Shown here in pieces: positions 48,396 through 60,269 of a DNA stretch of 64,000 nt. The DNA lies in assembly GCF_907164915.1 (NCBI RefSeq), contig NC_061869.1:46745771-46809770 (forward strand), given 5' to 3'. The notes beneath the pieces were generated by a model. It was not told the DNA's origin and ran no database searches. It saw only the letters and a program-made list of their open reading frames with translations. The stretch comes from Impatiens glandulifera. Lineage: Eukaryota > Streptophyta > Magnoliopsida > Ericales > Balsaminaceae. Position numbers and translations under genes: made by a program. Each line of letters starts with the position of its first letter. Positions within the stretch are counted from its first letter, which is position 1.

Positions 48396-48646
48396 AGAGT
48401 AGTAAGAAGTGTAAATGACTATTTTACCCTTATATTTATATAAATTATTTTAATTATTATTTTAATATTTATATAGATAATATTTTTATTAATTATATTA
48501 AAATTTATAAAAAAATAATATATAATTATCATATAAATATATTTTTAAATAAATAATATTATTATATGATTTGGATTCTTTTTTATATATTTCCTTATAA
48601 TTTAATTTATATAATTATATAAATAAAATCTATTTATATATAGATT
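48393..48646. repeat. Direct repeat copy 1 (MITE-derived)
   Basis: About 250 bp beginning AGAGAGTAGTAAGAAGTGTA and AATGACTATTTTACCCTTAT, nearly identical to 49014-49260. The high similarity in such AT-rich DNA implies a recent duplication or two insertions of one element. Confidence 0.85.
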
Positions 48647-48840
48647 CTACATTTAATGTGTGTTAATAGAATATAACAATTATTTTTCTGAATTAAAATA
48701 TTCTATTACTTAAACTATCTTAATGAGTTTTTCCTTACATAATTCTTTCACGACCAATTTTGTATTTTGTGTTACAACACCTTATTGTTATATTTAAAAT
48801 AATTAATATACTTGATATGACTTAACAATTATAATATATA

Positions 48841-49260
48841 TAGGTAGTGTTTGGTATGCGATATTAAATATATATGTATAAGTTGTACGGGGTATAAATT
48901 ATAAAGAGGTATTAAAATGTATAAATTATATACGTTATTCTTGTTTGGTTGAGAGTATAAAATTGATAGAAATTATATAGATTTCATTATTTTGTGCTTG
49001 GTTTTTGGTATAAGAGAGTAGTAAGAAGTGTAAATGACTATTTTACCCTTATATTTATATAAATTATTTTAATTATTATTTTAATATTTATATAGATAAT
49101 ATTTTTATTAATTATATTAAAATTTATAAAAATATAATATTTAAATATCATATAAATATATTTTTAAATAAATAATATTATTATATGATTTGGATTCTTT
49201 TTTATATATTTCCTTATAATTTAATTTATATAATTATATAAATAAAATCTATTTATATAT
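48841..49260. mobile_element. MITE-like element containing direct repeat copy 2
   Basis: It starts TAGGTAGTGTTTGGTATGCG, a common MITE start phrase, and its right part (49014-49260) is the second copy of the repeat at 48393. Copy 1 would then be the truncated right part of a sister element. No clear inverted terminus was found on the right. Confidence 0.45.
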
Positions 49261-49319
49261 TAATTAAAATTGATGTGTTATTATAAATATTTGTATAATA
49301 TAACAATATTAATTATAAT

Positions 49320-49480
49320 CTAATAATTTCTCTCTTTTTGATTATTTAAAATAAATATTTAAAACCTGGTAGTTTTATAATCGTTGGCTAATTATCCTAG
49401 TTTACTCTAACAATTTCTCCCTTTATGATTATTTAAAATAAATATTCAAAATTAGGCAAGTTTATAATTAAATCAGTTTA
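49320..49480. repeat. ~80-bp tandem pair, also present at 56480-56570
   Basis: The unit TCTAA(C/T)AATTTCTC, TTTTGATTATTTAAAATAAA and TATTCAAAA appears at about 49320 and 49396, and again at about 56487. A further shared segment (CTTATTGTTATATTTAAAA, TTGATATGACTTAA-AATTA) occurs at 48780-48840 and 56374-56440. Together they form a direct repeat on both sides of the copia cluster. Confidence 0.6.
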
Positions 49481-49489
49481 GGCATTATC

Positions 49490-50859
49490 GTAATCTAACA
49501 ATCCTAAAATATTTCAAAGGTAAGAAAACTTAGACTCGGAAAGTGGCTTCATGAGAATGTTAGCCACTTTATGCTTGTTGCCTTCATATGCGATGTTTGT
49601 CAGCAGCCGACTGTCTAGTTGTCATGCATAACTTTCCACGTTGCACTCATGTTTTATCTGCATTCATAGACAATAACAAATATGGTACCTATTTTTCTTT
49701 GGGTCCGTGATGGATTAGTCCCTTGGGAATTCATACTTTGATTATTTTGATAGACTTCCCGTTGTGTGTGTGTATAGTGTGTTTGGAAGATTTCTCTTTA
49801 TCTGCTGATGATTTCTTAACTTTAAAATATGAAGTTTGGTAAAAACTTCTTGACTTTCTGTCAAGTTTTTCTTTGCCATACCAGCTGGCTGCCCTTCTCT
49901 TAGGATTCAGTTAGCTTGAAGTTTGACTTTACATAAATAATTTCATCCTTTGAAGTGAAATCATCACATCTTGAATCAGTTTCTTTATTAGTTAAACTGC
50001 CCCTAACAAAACTTATTGTCATAAGCTTGTCTTTCGTCGGGTTTAACTCTTCACAAGACTTGTCTAGGCTGGCATTGTCAAATTCTAAATCGGATTTGAG
50101 ACTAATCTGCTGTTTGGCTGCATCTTCAGACCTTATCCAGGAACTGACCACATATGTCAAACGTTAGTTTTTAGAAAATAGTGTTTGAACCTTTTTCTTG
50201 AGCTTCTCATTCTCAGATGAGAGCTCAGCCACTTTGTTTTCAAAATCTTTTGGTTCAGAAGTTTGAGATGAAGAAGAGTTATCATTTTCATATTTCAATC
50301 TCATTTCATTGAAAGAGTCTAACAGCTTCTTGTACTCAATGACCATGTCAATAAGTGTAACAGTTAAGTCATATCTTGTAAATTCTTCAAAGGAGAAATC
50401 AAATACCTCAGATTCTTCCTCAGCCGTGAAGCAGGTATCAACTTTATCATTACTGTCGGTAGATGATGAGTAGTCTAAATCGATATAGGCCCATTTTCCC
50501 TTGATTTCAGCAGTCATTAGAGCCTTCTTCTCTTTCTGGTTCTCCTTTATTTGGTCGTTGCCCTCACACAATTGGATCAGCTTCTCCCAAATTTCTTTTG
50601 TAGAGGAGCACGACTTAATCTTACTGAACATATTCTTGTCCAGCGACTTGTACAAAATATTTTTGGCAACATTATCCAGGTTATTCATCTTCTTATCTTC
50701 AGTCGTCCATTTGCATCTTAGCTTCTCAATTTTTATCGGGTCATCAGTGATAACATACCACATGTCGTCGTCTTATGAGGTTAGATGCACCTCCATGCGA
50801 ATCTTCCAATCAACATATTCTTCAATGCAGAACATGGGGGGCTCGTTGATGAAAGACAT
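49490..50859 (-). pseudogene. Copia element A: gag joined to RNase H end, pol deleted
   Basis: The gag starts at an ATG at 50857-50859 (MSFINEPPMFCIEEYVDWKI), meets a stop near 50776, then runs open for 199 codons (50164-50763). That part includes AKNILYKSLDKNMFSKIKSC and KEIWEKLIQLCEGND, then a coiled-coil C-terminus (ENKVAELSSENEKLKKKVQT). About 300 bp further on, the only other readable part is the end of RNase H (YEGNKHKVANILMKPLSESK, near 49510-49575). Protease, integrase and reverse transcriptase are missing, so the copy is internally deleted. The long gag with a coiled coil resembles SIRE-like elements. Confidence 0.7.
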
Positions 50860-50894
50860 AATGATATTCGAATGCTTGAGAATAGAAACAACTT

Positions 50895-50906
50895 GATCTG
50901 ATACCA
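50895..50906 (-). other. Primer-binding site of copia element A
   Basis: The minus strand reads TGGTATCAGATC, which differs from the plant initiator-Met primer site TGGTATCAGAGC at one base. It starts two bases after the LTR edge. Confidence 0.85.
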
Positions 50907-50908
50907 CT

Positions 50909-51474
50909 TGTTAGGATAGGGATCGACGATAGAGACTGGGGTCTCACAAAGTTGAACGCTTACGCACACTTCGTTTGATATTAACTCTGTTAGAAGTTAA
51001 TATCAGTTTCTATTCTTCATAAGTCATCACAAACTCTTGAACTGAGTTTAAGTGCAGAAGTGTTTGTTTTGACTTGAAGTAATACGAAAGGATTAGGATA
51101 ATGCGAAAAGAACACAAGATATTAGAGATGTTTATATATGTTTGGAGTAAACTCACTTACATCACCCCTTCTTCTCAACCTCGAGAAAGATATTCACTAA
51201 AAGATTTGGATTGATTACAACACGTATACAAACCTAGTCGGACAACCAAGACTTAGACACTGCCTGTCTCCGAACTCCTAGTACACAAGGCTTAATGAAT
51301 AGATATTATCTATTCAACTTACAAACAATCACACAAATATAAGGATTAATATGAACTGTCTCTCACAAAAAATGCTAAGGCAAGAGCTTGAATATATACT
51401 TGTAGAGAGTTTAATTAGAAAGAGAGCCCAAATCTCCAAGTCTCCTCTTTTGTTCTTCCTTTTTTCCAAAGCAT
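50909..51474 (-). mobile_element. 5' LTR of copia element A (partial)
   Basis: The inner edge is TGTTAGGATAGGG on the plus strand (minus-strand end CCTATCCTAACA). The other edge is not seen because element B begins at 51475. No matching 3' LTR lies near 49490, so element A has lost it. Confidence 0.6.
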
Positions 51475-51662
51475 TGTGAAAGTTATGAGATTTAGAGATT
51501 TAGAGCTTGAAAGAAAGAGATTAGACAAAAGAACGAAACCCTCTCTTAGAGAGCCTGTTCATTTTATATTAACATTATATACAATTAAGTCCTTAACAAA
51601 CTTAAGTCTTTACAAATAAGATTTCCACTTTTATAATGTTTTATTTATTACATATTCTTACA
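51475..51662 (-). repeat. 3' LTR of copia element B
   Basis: It starts TGTAAGAATATG and ends ACTTTCACA on the minus strand, so it has TG...CA ends. The end portion, TGTGAAAGTTATGAGATT on the plus strand, is repeated at 56170. The polypurine tract GAGGGAGGGA (51663-51672) lies immediately upstream. Confidence 0.9.
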
Positions 51663-51672
51663 TCCCTCCCTC

Positions 51673-54600
51673 AAGATGAATATCTTTCAAATTCATCTTG
51701 TCTCTAAGACTGTAAAAAGCTCCATGATCCAAAGGCTTGGTAAAGACATCATCTTGCTTAACCTATGAATATAGATGTTCTGGTAAAATGAACCCTTGTT
51801 TGAAGTGATCTCGAACCACGGACAGTCTATATCGAGGTGCTTTGTCCGTTCGTGGAAAATTGGTTTTTTCGGCAATGTGGATTGCTTCCTTGTTATCACA
51901 TCTCAAGGGGATCGACAATTTGACTGATGTATGAAGATCGTTAAGAAGATATGTAATCCATTTCAGTTCGCAAACAATTGTGGCCATGCTGCGATATTCT
52001 GCTTCAGCAGAAGACTGTGAAACGATGTTCTATTTTTTTGTTTTCCATGATACTAGGGCATTTCCAAGTTTTATGCAATAACTTGTAACAAATTTGCGAC
52101 TATCAGTGCAAGTCGCCCAATCTGCATCTGAAAAACTCTCAAGTAAAGGATTAGAAACACAAGTATAAAACAACCCCAATGAAGGTGTACCGTTTAGATA
52201 TTGAACAATCTGTAAGGCAACTTCCCAATGTATTTGAAGGGGGTTGTGCATAAACTGACTTAGTTGTTGGACGCTAAAACAAATGTCGGGCCGGGAAAAG
52301 TTCAAATATATTAATCGTCCAACTAATCTTCTGAACTTTTCCGGTTCAGTAAACACATGACTATCAATATCATTAAGTTTAATTTCCTTTGTCATAGGAA
52401 TACTACTTGGTTTACATCCCGTCATTCTCGTATCAGCTAATATATCAAGAACATATTTGCGTTGATTTACATGTAAATCAGCATTAGTTCTGTATATTTC
52501 TAAACCTAAAAAATAATTAGCTTTTCCAAGATCTTTGATTGAAAATTTTGTATCAAGATATTTTTTTGACAGAATTGATTTCTTTTAAGCTATCTCGAGC
52601 AATAAGTATGTCGTCAACGTAAACAAGTAAAATAGTAATTGCTTTTTCAGTTTTAAGTATAAAAACACAATTATCATGAATAGATTGAATAAAACCATAC
52701 TTGATAAGTTGTTTTGAAAACTTCAAGTTCCACTGTCGTGAAGCTTGTTTTAATCCATACAAACTTTTATTAAGACAACATACATTATTATCAATTGTTT
52801 CAGTATAACCTTTAAGAGGATGCATATATACATCTTTCTCGAGTTCACCATGGAAAAACGCATTGTTCACATCAAACTATTACAAATACCAATTATTAGC
52901 AGATGTTAAAGCAAATAAAAGTCTTACCGTCACTGTTTTGGCGACTAGCGAGAAACTATCGTGGAAATCGACCCCATCTTTTTGGTTGTATCATTTTGCA
53001 ACAAGGCGTGCCTTGTATTTTGCCATTATTCCATTTGGATTGATCTTTGTTTTGTAAATTCACCTGCACCCTATTGATTTTTCCCATTTGGAAGTGGAAC
53101 TAAATCCCAAGTGTTGTTATTTTTCAAAGCTGCCAATTCTTCTTTCATTGTAGTTTCCAATGTTTAATTTTTGCCGCTTCTTTATAAGTATGTGGATCTA
53201 TAAGTGTTGAATATTTCCTAAAAATTCTAGGTAATCGATGTTCATACATTTGGATGAATAAGAAAAAGTGTTTGGTGTGTATGATTTTCCATTGTTAATG
53301 TTTGTATTTGAGTTAACAATGTAATCATTTAACCAAGTTGGATGTTTTCTTTCTCTATTGCTTTTCCTTTGTTCATTTTGAAAATCATTAAATGATTCAG
53401 TGTTGTTTATGGGTGAAGAAATGGTTGGTTGAGAAGATGCATTTGTGTTATTTTCAAATGAAAAATCAGTTGAGTGATGTTGAAGTACATGATCAACACT
53501 GTGTTTTGGAGAAAATGCATCGTCTATGTGAGATGACTCTAATTCTTCATCAGAGTCATCAAAAACAGTTTCTATATTTGAAGGATTTTATGTGTTTTCT
53601 GGTACAAATTTTGTGTTTTTATATAGAAAAATATTTTCATGAAAAATTATGTCTCTAGACACAGGTATGGTTTCATTTGAAATGTCAAAAACTCTATAAC
53701 CTTTATGTCCTAGAAAGTAACCAATAAACATGCATTTTTTCCCTCTTGGTTCAAATTTTGTTTGATGAGAAATGTTGTTTTTGATATAACATAAACATCC
53801 AAAAACTTTTAGGTTAAAAAAATCTGGTTTTTGTTTATAAAGTTTATAATATGGACTGTCCCATTTTAAAACTTGTGAAGGAGTTCTATTTATGATGTAT
53901 GTTGCCATAAGGATTGAAAAAGACCAAAAATGTGAAGGTGTTTGTGCTTGAATCATTAAGGATCTTGCAATTTGGAGAAGATGTTGGTGTTTGCGCTCAA
54001 CCACCCCCATTTTGTTGTGGGGTGTAAGGACAAGACTTTTGATGTAAAATACCATTTCTTTTGAAAAACATTTGACATTCATTATTTAAAAATTCACTAC
54101 CATTGTCAGTTCTAATAGTTTTAATTGATGATTCAAATTGTGTTTTAATCATGGCATAAAACTCAATAAATGTTTTTGTAACATAATGTTTGGTTTTAAT
54201 CATGTATGTCCAAGTAAATCTACTATAATCATCTATAATTGTAAGCATATAATGACAATTAATAAGTGATGTTTCTTTATATGACCCTCATACATCCATA
54301 TGAATCAATTCAAAACATTTAATAGTCATAGATGTACTAGAATTAAAGGGTATTCTTTTCATTTTAAAGATTGGACAAACATAACAATGAATATTTTCAT
54401 CTTTATTAAACTAAAAAACATGTTTGAGTGCAACATCAGATAAATGTCCAAGTCTTCTATGAAGTAACATGAAATCAGTACATGAATTAGAAACATGTTC
54501 TTTTATAATAGTTTCAATTTCTTCATTATCTAGTAAGTAAAGATTTTGACATAATTCCCCTTTGCCTATGATGTTGTTGTCTCTAAGATGCTGCAATAAA

Positions 54601-54870
54601 CATCCAGTAATAGGGAATTGGCATCTAATATTGTTTTTCTTGCCAAGTTTAGAAACTGAAATTAGATTATATGAAAAATTTGGCACATGCATGACATCAA
54701 ACAGTTTCAATTTATCATTCAGTTTAACAGTTCCAATTTGTTTTACATGCTTAGTTGATCCATCACGTAAATATAATGGCACATTAACAATATTTCTCAC
54801 TTCAGTCATGAAACTTAAATTTGAACATATATGACAACTAGTTCCACTATCAATGATCCAAATAGGCTTA
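51673..54870 (-). pseudogene. Copia B pol: protease, integrase, RT, RNase H
   Basis: The protease active site reads WIIDSGTSCHICSN (near 54842). The GAG-pre-integrase region has LLHRRLGHLS (near 54450). The integrase has IDDYSRFTW, IRTDNGSEF and MGVVERKH, that is, the D, D and E of the catalytic triad, split by a frameshift near 54000-54060. The RT (52553-52870) keeps SLYGLKQASRQWN and LVYVDDIL, then after a frameshift SIPMTKEIKLNDID, FRRLVGRLIYL and SDADWATCTDSR. RNase H shows SSAEAEYRSMA and CDNKEAIHIA. The protein ends with FTKPLDHGAF-like and DKM-LKDIHLEGGM residues, whose last codons overlap the polypurine tract. Catalytic residues of RT are intact, but breaks (for example near 52030 and 52560) abolish function. 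Confidence 0.9.
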
Positions 54871-55129
54871 TTCTAGTTATTATTATGCACATTTAAGCTA
54901 CATGCACTAGTAAAATTATTATTAGAAAATTTACCTTCATAATAGTTGTCTTTGGCTTTTCCTTCAGCAAGTAGTTCTTTCATGACTTCCTTGACGACAA
55001 CAGCAAGCTCAACACTGTTAATCTTGGAAAAGGGTTTGGAAGAATATTCTGGTTGTTCTTCACCGAATGAAAAAGGAGTATTAGATGCATTTGAAGAATT
55101 TCTTGCCTTTTTATCTTTATTCCCCTTCC

Positions 55130-56170
55130 ACTAGTCAGGGTAACCAATTAATTTGAAACACCCTTCTTGATTATGTCCCTCAGTTCTATAATAAGTAAAG
55201 TACGAGAATGATGCTCCTTTATTATTATTTTTGTTTGCAGGCTGTCTTTCTCCTTTGCCTCTATTATTTTTTCCCATATATTGTCCCATTTGATGCTCTG
55301 AATTATCTTTCATCAGCATAGCAAAATTTTTAGTTTGTTCTATCATTAATGACTGAACTTCCCTTTGTCTTTCTATACTCAGTAACATCGCAAACGCTCG
55401 ATTAATACCCGGTTTTGGGTCCATAAGAAGTATTTGTTGTCTTGCATGATCAAAATAGTCATTTAGACCAATAAGAAATTATGTGAATTTATTAGATGTA
55501 TCCTGTTGAACTACAAGTATTGTCATTCTACAACAGCAAGGTGTTCTTGGATCATAATCACAACATGGTAATGGCTCCAAGACCATAAGCTCATCCCACA
55601 ATTTCTTAATCTTAGAATAGTATTTTTCAATTGAAAGATACCTTGTCGTAGATTGCTTATTGCCTTCTGAATCTAAAAAGATTGTGGGCCATTATTTTCT
55701 TGATAGCGCTCTTTGATATCAATCCAAAAATCCAAAGTAGTGGTAGTTGATGAATAGTTACCCTTTATTTCTTCAGAAACAGTGTTCAAGATCCAAGATC
55801 TTACTAAGAAATATATCTTTCTCCACCGATCAAATTGTTCAACATCTTTTGAAGCCATTAATGATCCGTCTATGAACCCTAATTTTGACTTTTCTTCCAG
55901 TGCTAACCTGATACCACTACTCCAACCGATGTAGTTTTGACCATTGAATGTTGTTGTTCAGATAATGCTTCTTGGATTATCCGAGTATCTAATCGTAAAA
56001 GAATCATTAGAGTCGTGTTTCTTCTTCACGACCATTTTAATCGGTTGAGTAATTTCTTGGGATGAACCGTTCGCTGAGGAGAATGATGAATCACTATCAA
56101 AATCAGATGTTTTTCTTTTTATCTCTTCATGCCCTTCTTGATCTTCAAAAGAATCTTGGTCTAATACCAT
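55130..56170 (-). pseudogene. Copia B gag
   Basis: The N-terminus (MVLDQDSFEDQEGHEEIKRK) begins at the junction with the PBS. Then come TTTFNGQNYIGWSSGIRLAL, EEKSKLGFIDGSLMASKDVE, SWILNTVSEEIKGNYSS and DFWIDIKERYQENNGP, the typical gag core of plant copia elements. The C-terminal knuckle reads YRTEGHNQEGCFKLIGYPD, with His and the last Cys kept but the first two Cys lost. A stop near 55955 and shifts near 55670 and 55430 break the frame. Confidence 0.8.
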
Positions 56171-56226
56171 GTGAAAGTTATGAGATTGAAAGATTGAGAG
56201 ATTTAAGGCTTGAAAGAAAAAGACTT
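56158..56226 (-). other. PBS and truncated 5' LTR of copia element B
   Basis: TGGTATTAGACC on the minus strand (56158-56169) corresponds to the initiator-Met primer site. It directly follows the LTR end TTTCACA (56170). Similarity with the 3' LTR stops about 57 bp in, at AAAGACTTACAAG. Confidence 0.75.
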
Positions 56227-56689
56227 ACAAGTACAACAACATTTTGTTGCACTAGGACTTTTATTGTAGAGGATTATAATCTTGGTATGTGGCAGTTTTC
56301 TTTAGTTATGTCTCTGTTGTGAGCTGCGTCACACCGTGTGATAGTCGAAAGTACTTACTATTGTACTACAACATCTTATTGTTATATTTAAAACAATTTA
56401 TATATTTGATATGACTTAAAAATTATAATATATATATATATATAATTAAACTTAGTTTTATCCCTTCATTGTAAAAATTATTTTATAAATTATAATCTAA
56501 CAATTTCTTCTTTTTTTGATTATTTAAAATAAATATTCAAAACCGGGTAGTTTTATAATTAGAACTAATTATCTCAGTTAATTAGTTAATTTATTTTAAC
56601 AATATATATATAAATAATATTCATACATTTTATGTGAAGATAAACTTTTTATCATTTTAATCAAAATTAAATTTAAACTACTTTAATAA

Positions 56690-56741
<52 letters not shown>

Positions 56742-56800
56742 ATGACTAGATAAATATTTTATCATTTTAATCCAAATTTAAATGTAAACTACTTTTATAA

Positions 56801-56837
<37 letters not shown>

Positions 56838-57088
56838 TAAATTCTTTATTATTTTTGTGTAACCCCTTAGTTTACAAAATTATCTGATTAAGTTAAATAA
56901 ATTCTAAGAATATGGATAATTATTTTTTATAAATTATTACTTAATATTTTTGTTATATTATTATTTAAACTTATATTCTAATTAAATTTATCAAATAATA
57001 TATATATATATATTAACAATATTAAAACTTTTAAACCTTATAAGTATATATGACTAATATATTTATTAATATTAAACTAAAGTATCTT

Positions 57089-57119
<31 letters not shown>

Positions 57120-57136
57120 AGTAATGATATATATAT
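56227..57136. repeat. AT-rich dispersed repeat, copy 1, with TA microsatellites
   Basis: Words such as TTTTATCATTTTAATC, AAACTACTTTTATAAAATAA, TTTAAACTTATATTCTAATT and AAAGTATCTTTATTATATAT recur in the same order at 58120-58360 and 59575-60080. TA runs lie at about 56695-56733, 56804-56831 and 57092-57119. No gene is visible. Confidence 0.6.
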
Positions 57137-57963
57137 GAGTAATGATAGGGAACGCGAATCTGGGGCCGCAAAAGTCAGCGAAAATAGAATATTCCCTTTT
57201 AATTATCGAATATTCTCTCTTCTTATTAATTAATTTCTAACTCTATCTCTACTGACTAATTTATCGATTAATTATGTCACTCATTTCTTTAATATTTATT
57301 ATCTCTCATTTAACTTTAACTTAACTGGTAAAATAAAATATAATGTGTTATATTTATTAATTATTTTTTTCGCTAAACCCTAATCTCTAACTCTTAAACC
57401 CTAATCCTAAATCATAAATCCTAATCCTTAAACCTTAAATCCTAAACCCTAAATCATAAACCCTAAACTCTCTTTTTATTTATTCTTTATGCCCTCTTTT
57501 TTTTTTTCTTATTATTTTTTTGTATCGACTTATTAATATTTTTTAGTTTTATTACTTATAAATGTTTATCTAATATTCCTATTCTCACGATTAATTATTT
57601 TTTAATTAATTATTTTTTTTTTGATAAATTCATAATTCAACTAAATAAAAATAAAAGATATTATTTAGGGTTTATAATTTATGGTTTAAAATTTAGGGTT
57701 TATAATTTAGGGTTTAGAGTTTATGATTTAAATAAATTAATTAGAGATGAGAGAGATAAATTAATTAATTAGTAAGTTAGAAAGAAAAATAAATTAATTA
57801 ATTCATAGAGATATAGATAAATTAATTAATAAGAAGAGAGAGAAATTAATTAATAAGAGGAGAAAGAAATTAATTAATAAGAGGAGAGAATATTCCGTAT
57901 TTTAAAGGAATATTCTATTTTCGCGGATTTCACGGCCCAGATTCGCGTTCCCTATCATTACTC
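57137..57963. mobile_element. Foldback MITE with telomere-like motifs in both arms
   Basis: Its ends are inverted repeats, starting GAGTAATGATAGGGAACGCG and AATCTGGG, pairing with CCCAGATTCGCGTTCCCTAT and CATTACTC. The pairing continues inward: AAAATAGAATATTCC against GGAATATTCTATTTT, then AAACCCTAA/AAATCCTAA words at 57375-57470 against TTTAGGGTTTATAATTTA words at 57660-57725. The inner spacer is about 190 bp. The 10-base terminus is shared with the small element at 20713. It is non-coding. Confidence 0.8.
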
Positions 57964-58109
57964 ATATATATATATATATATAAAAAGTTGAAAATAAATG
58001 TTTGACTTTTAAAAGTTAAATAAGATTATTTCTGGAATTTAATTAAAATATAAGTAAAAAAAATAATTGAATCAATAATTATATATATTATTATAAATTT
58101 AAATATTAA

Positions 58110-58360
58110 CCGATATACATTTTATAATTTTATATACATTTTCACTATTATATTTTGAAGTTAAATAAATTCTAAAAATATAGAGAATTATCTCATTTAG
58201 GTTTCTAAAACAAGTTTAATGGAGATTTAATATTGTCAAGACTATTTTCTTATTAATTATTGGAGATTTATTGTTATCAATTACTTACTTATCATTTTTG
58301 GTTGTATTATTTTTTAAACTTATATTCTAATTAAATTATTAAAATAATGCAATGTATATA
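58110..58360. repeat. AT-rich dispersed repeat, copy 2
   Basis: It shares GAAGTTAAATAAATTCTAAA, TGGAGATTTATTGTTATCAA and TTTAAACTTATATTCTAATT with the sequences near 56900 and 59700-59900. Confidence 0.6.
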
Positions 58361-58880
58361 TATATGGCTGGCAATTTTTGACACCAAACCAAAATACAAT
58401 CCGAAAAAATCAGGTTAGGTTCATTTGTTTTTTTTTTGGGTTAAAATTAGGTCTACCTTTTTAACCTAATTTCTAAACATGTCAAATCGGGTTGACCTGA
58501 CATGACCCAAAGTTGACCCGTTTACAAGTTTTTTTTTTAAATTTTGTGTTATTCTTTCTTAGTCACTCACTCATTTTCTTTGGTATATTTTGTATAAGTG
58601 AATTTGTGATTTTACATTATTTTTATTTTATATTAATGTCTTTTTAATTTGAAATAGAGATATATGAATTAATTACATCGGGTTTCGAGTTGAGTTAGGT
58701 AAATTGGGTGAAACAAATTAGGTTCGGGTGAAATAAATAAACAAGTCAGATTCAGGTTAGAGATCTTTGACCCGAATTATTAACCATGTTAGATTTAAGT
58801 TAGAATAGTTATGTTAAAATTGTTGAACCAACCCGAATCTGAACCGCCAATCAGAAACTTATCTAAATTGTGACCATATA
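58361..58880. other. Non-coding repeat with GGGTTGACC words
   Basis: The block has GGTTGACCTGACATGACCC and CGGGTTTCGAGTTGAG phrases. It begins TGGCTGGCAATTTTTGACAC and ends with CCAACCCGAATCTGAACCGC and CAATCAG. Phrases of this type are common in plant non-autonomous repeats. I cannot assign a superfamily, and the termini are not clean inverted repeats. Confidence 0.35.
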
Positions 58881-59449
58881 TATATATATATTAAATATAT
58901 ATTAAAGTAGTTTTGTATTTTTTTTCAAGAATTTAATTAGAATATAAATTTAAAAGAATTGATTGAATAAATAATTATATATTATTATAAATTTAAATAT
59001 TAACATATTATATCAGTTACATTTAAATAAAATTAGATTCATAATTTTATATACATTTAGTTTATATATAATACTAAAAATAATATCAAATATTATTCAT
59101 ATTTTTATCTCTCATAATCATCACTAAGTAATTAATAAACTAATTCATCACTAATTAATTTAAAAAATAAAATTTTAGTTAATAACAAAAGTTAATTTTA
59201 ATTAATAACAAAAGTTTAATTTATAAGTTTATATTTATATATAACAAATGTCATACAAACTAGAGTCATGCATCACAATTATATAAAAAAAAATTATTAT
59301 TTTTTATTTAAAATTAGTTCATGTAATTATTACAATTATATAAAGATTTTAAATTTTTTATTTAAGATTAGTTCATGCAATGCAAATAATTTAATTACAT
59401 TTACAAATAATATTATTTAAATTTTAAATAATATAAAATTAATATAATA

Positions 59450-59502
<53 letters not shown>

Positions 59503-59574
59503 ATTCATACCTTTTTTAAAACCTTATTAATACAAAGGAAAAATGCCCTCATCTATACCACTTATAAAAATAAT
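58881..59574. other. AT-rich DNA
   Basis: Repetitive low-complexity sequence with a TA run at about 59456-59496. No gene is visible. Confidence 0.4.
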
Positions 59575-60043
59575 AAACTATTATTTTAATTAAAAATTAA
59601 ATCTAAACTACTTTTATAAAATAATATATATATATATATAAAATAAACTCTTTATTATTTTTTTTTGTGTAAACCTTTATCATATGGTATGAATTATTAT
59701 TTGTTTAATTAAATAAATTTTAAAAATATAAATAATTAATTATTTTATCTAATTTACATTCCTAAAATATGTTTAATTAAGATTTATATTGTAAAATTAT
59801 TTTTTTATTAATTAGTGGAGATAAATAGTTATCAATTATTTACTTAGCATTTTTGTTTTATTATTATTTAAACTTATATTCTAATTAAAATTTTGAAATA
59901 ATGTAATAAATATATATATATATAATATAAATTTATATATATATTAACTAAAAAATATTAAAACATTTAAACCAGTTACAAGTATATATATACTAATATA
60001 TTTATTAATAAAAAAAAATATTAAATATACAGTTAAAGTATCT

Positions 60044-60085
<42 letters not shown>
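59575..60085. repeat. AT-rich dispersed repeat, copy 3
   Basis: Collinear with 56640-57115 but carrying an extra ~100 bp (GATTTATATTGTAAAATTAT and TTAATTAGTGGAGATAAATA) that is also present in the 58110-58360 copy. Confidence 0.6.
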
Positions 60086-60086
<1 letters not shown>

Positions 60087-60269
60087 AAGTTGAAAATGTA
60101 TTAGTTTTTGAATATATTTTAAACACGAAGATATTTCAAATTGTTATTTGTATTAATTCTTAATAATATTTTTATATTTTAATTTAAAAATTATAAAATA
60201 CAAAAAAAAAAAATATTTTTGAGTTTTTAATTATTGAAAAAAATTTAAAAATAATTCAAAAACTAAGAA

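Larger units (their letters stand above)
51475..56226 (-). mobile_element. Copia element B, nearly complete
   Basis: In transcription order (high to low coordinate) are a truncated 5' LTR, PBS, gag, protease, integrase, RT, RNase H, polypurine tract and a full 3' LTR of 188 bp. All ordered copia domains are present in about 4.7 kb. Several stops and frameshifts prevent expression. The 5' LTR keeps only its last ~57 bp. Confidence 0.9.

Noticed and set aside
50501..50896. 131-codon plus-strand frame
   Set aside because: Antisense shadow of the copia A gag, which has clear family motifs on the minus strand.
54562..54834. 90-codon plus-strand frame
   Set aside because: Antisense to the copia B protease/pre-integrase region.
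57370..57740. Interstitial telomere or chromosome-fusion site
   Set aside because: The AAACCCTAA words lie inside the paired arms of a MITE in opposite orientations, so they belong to the element.
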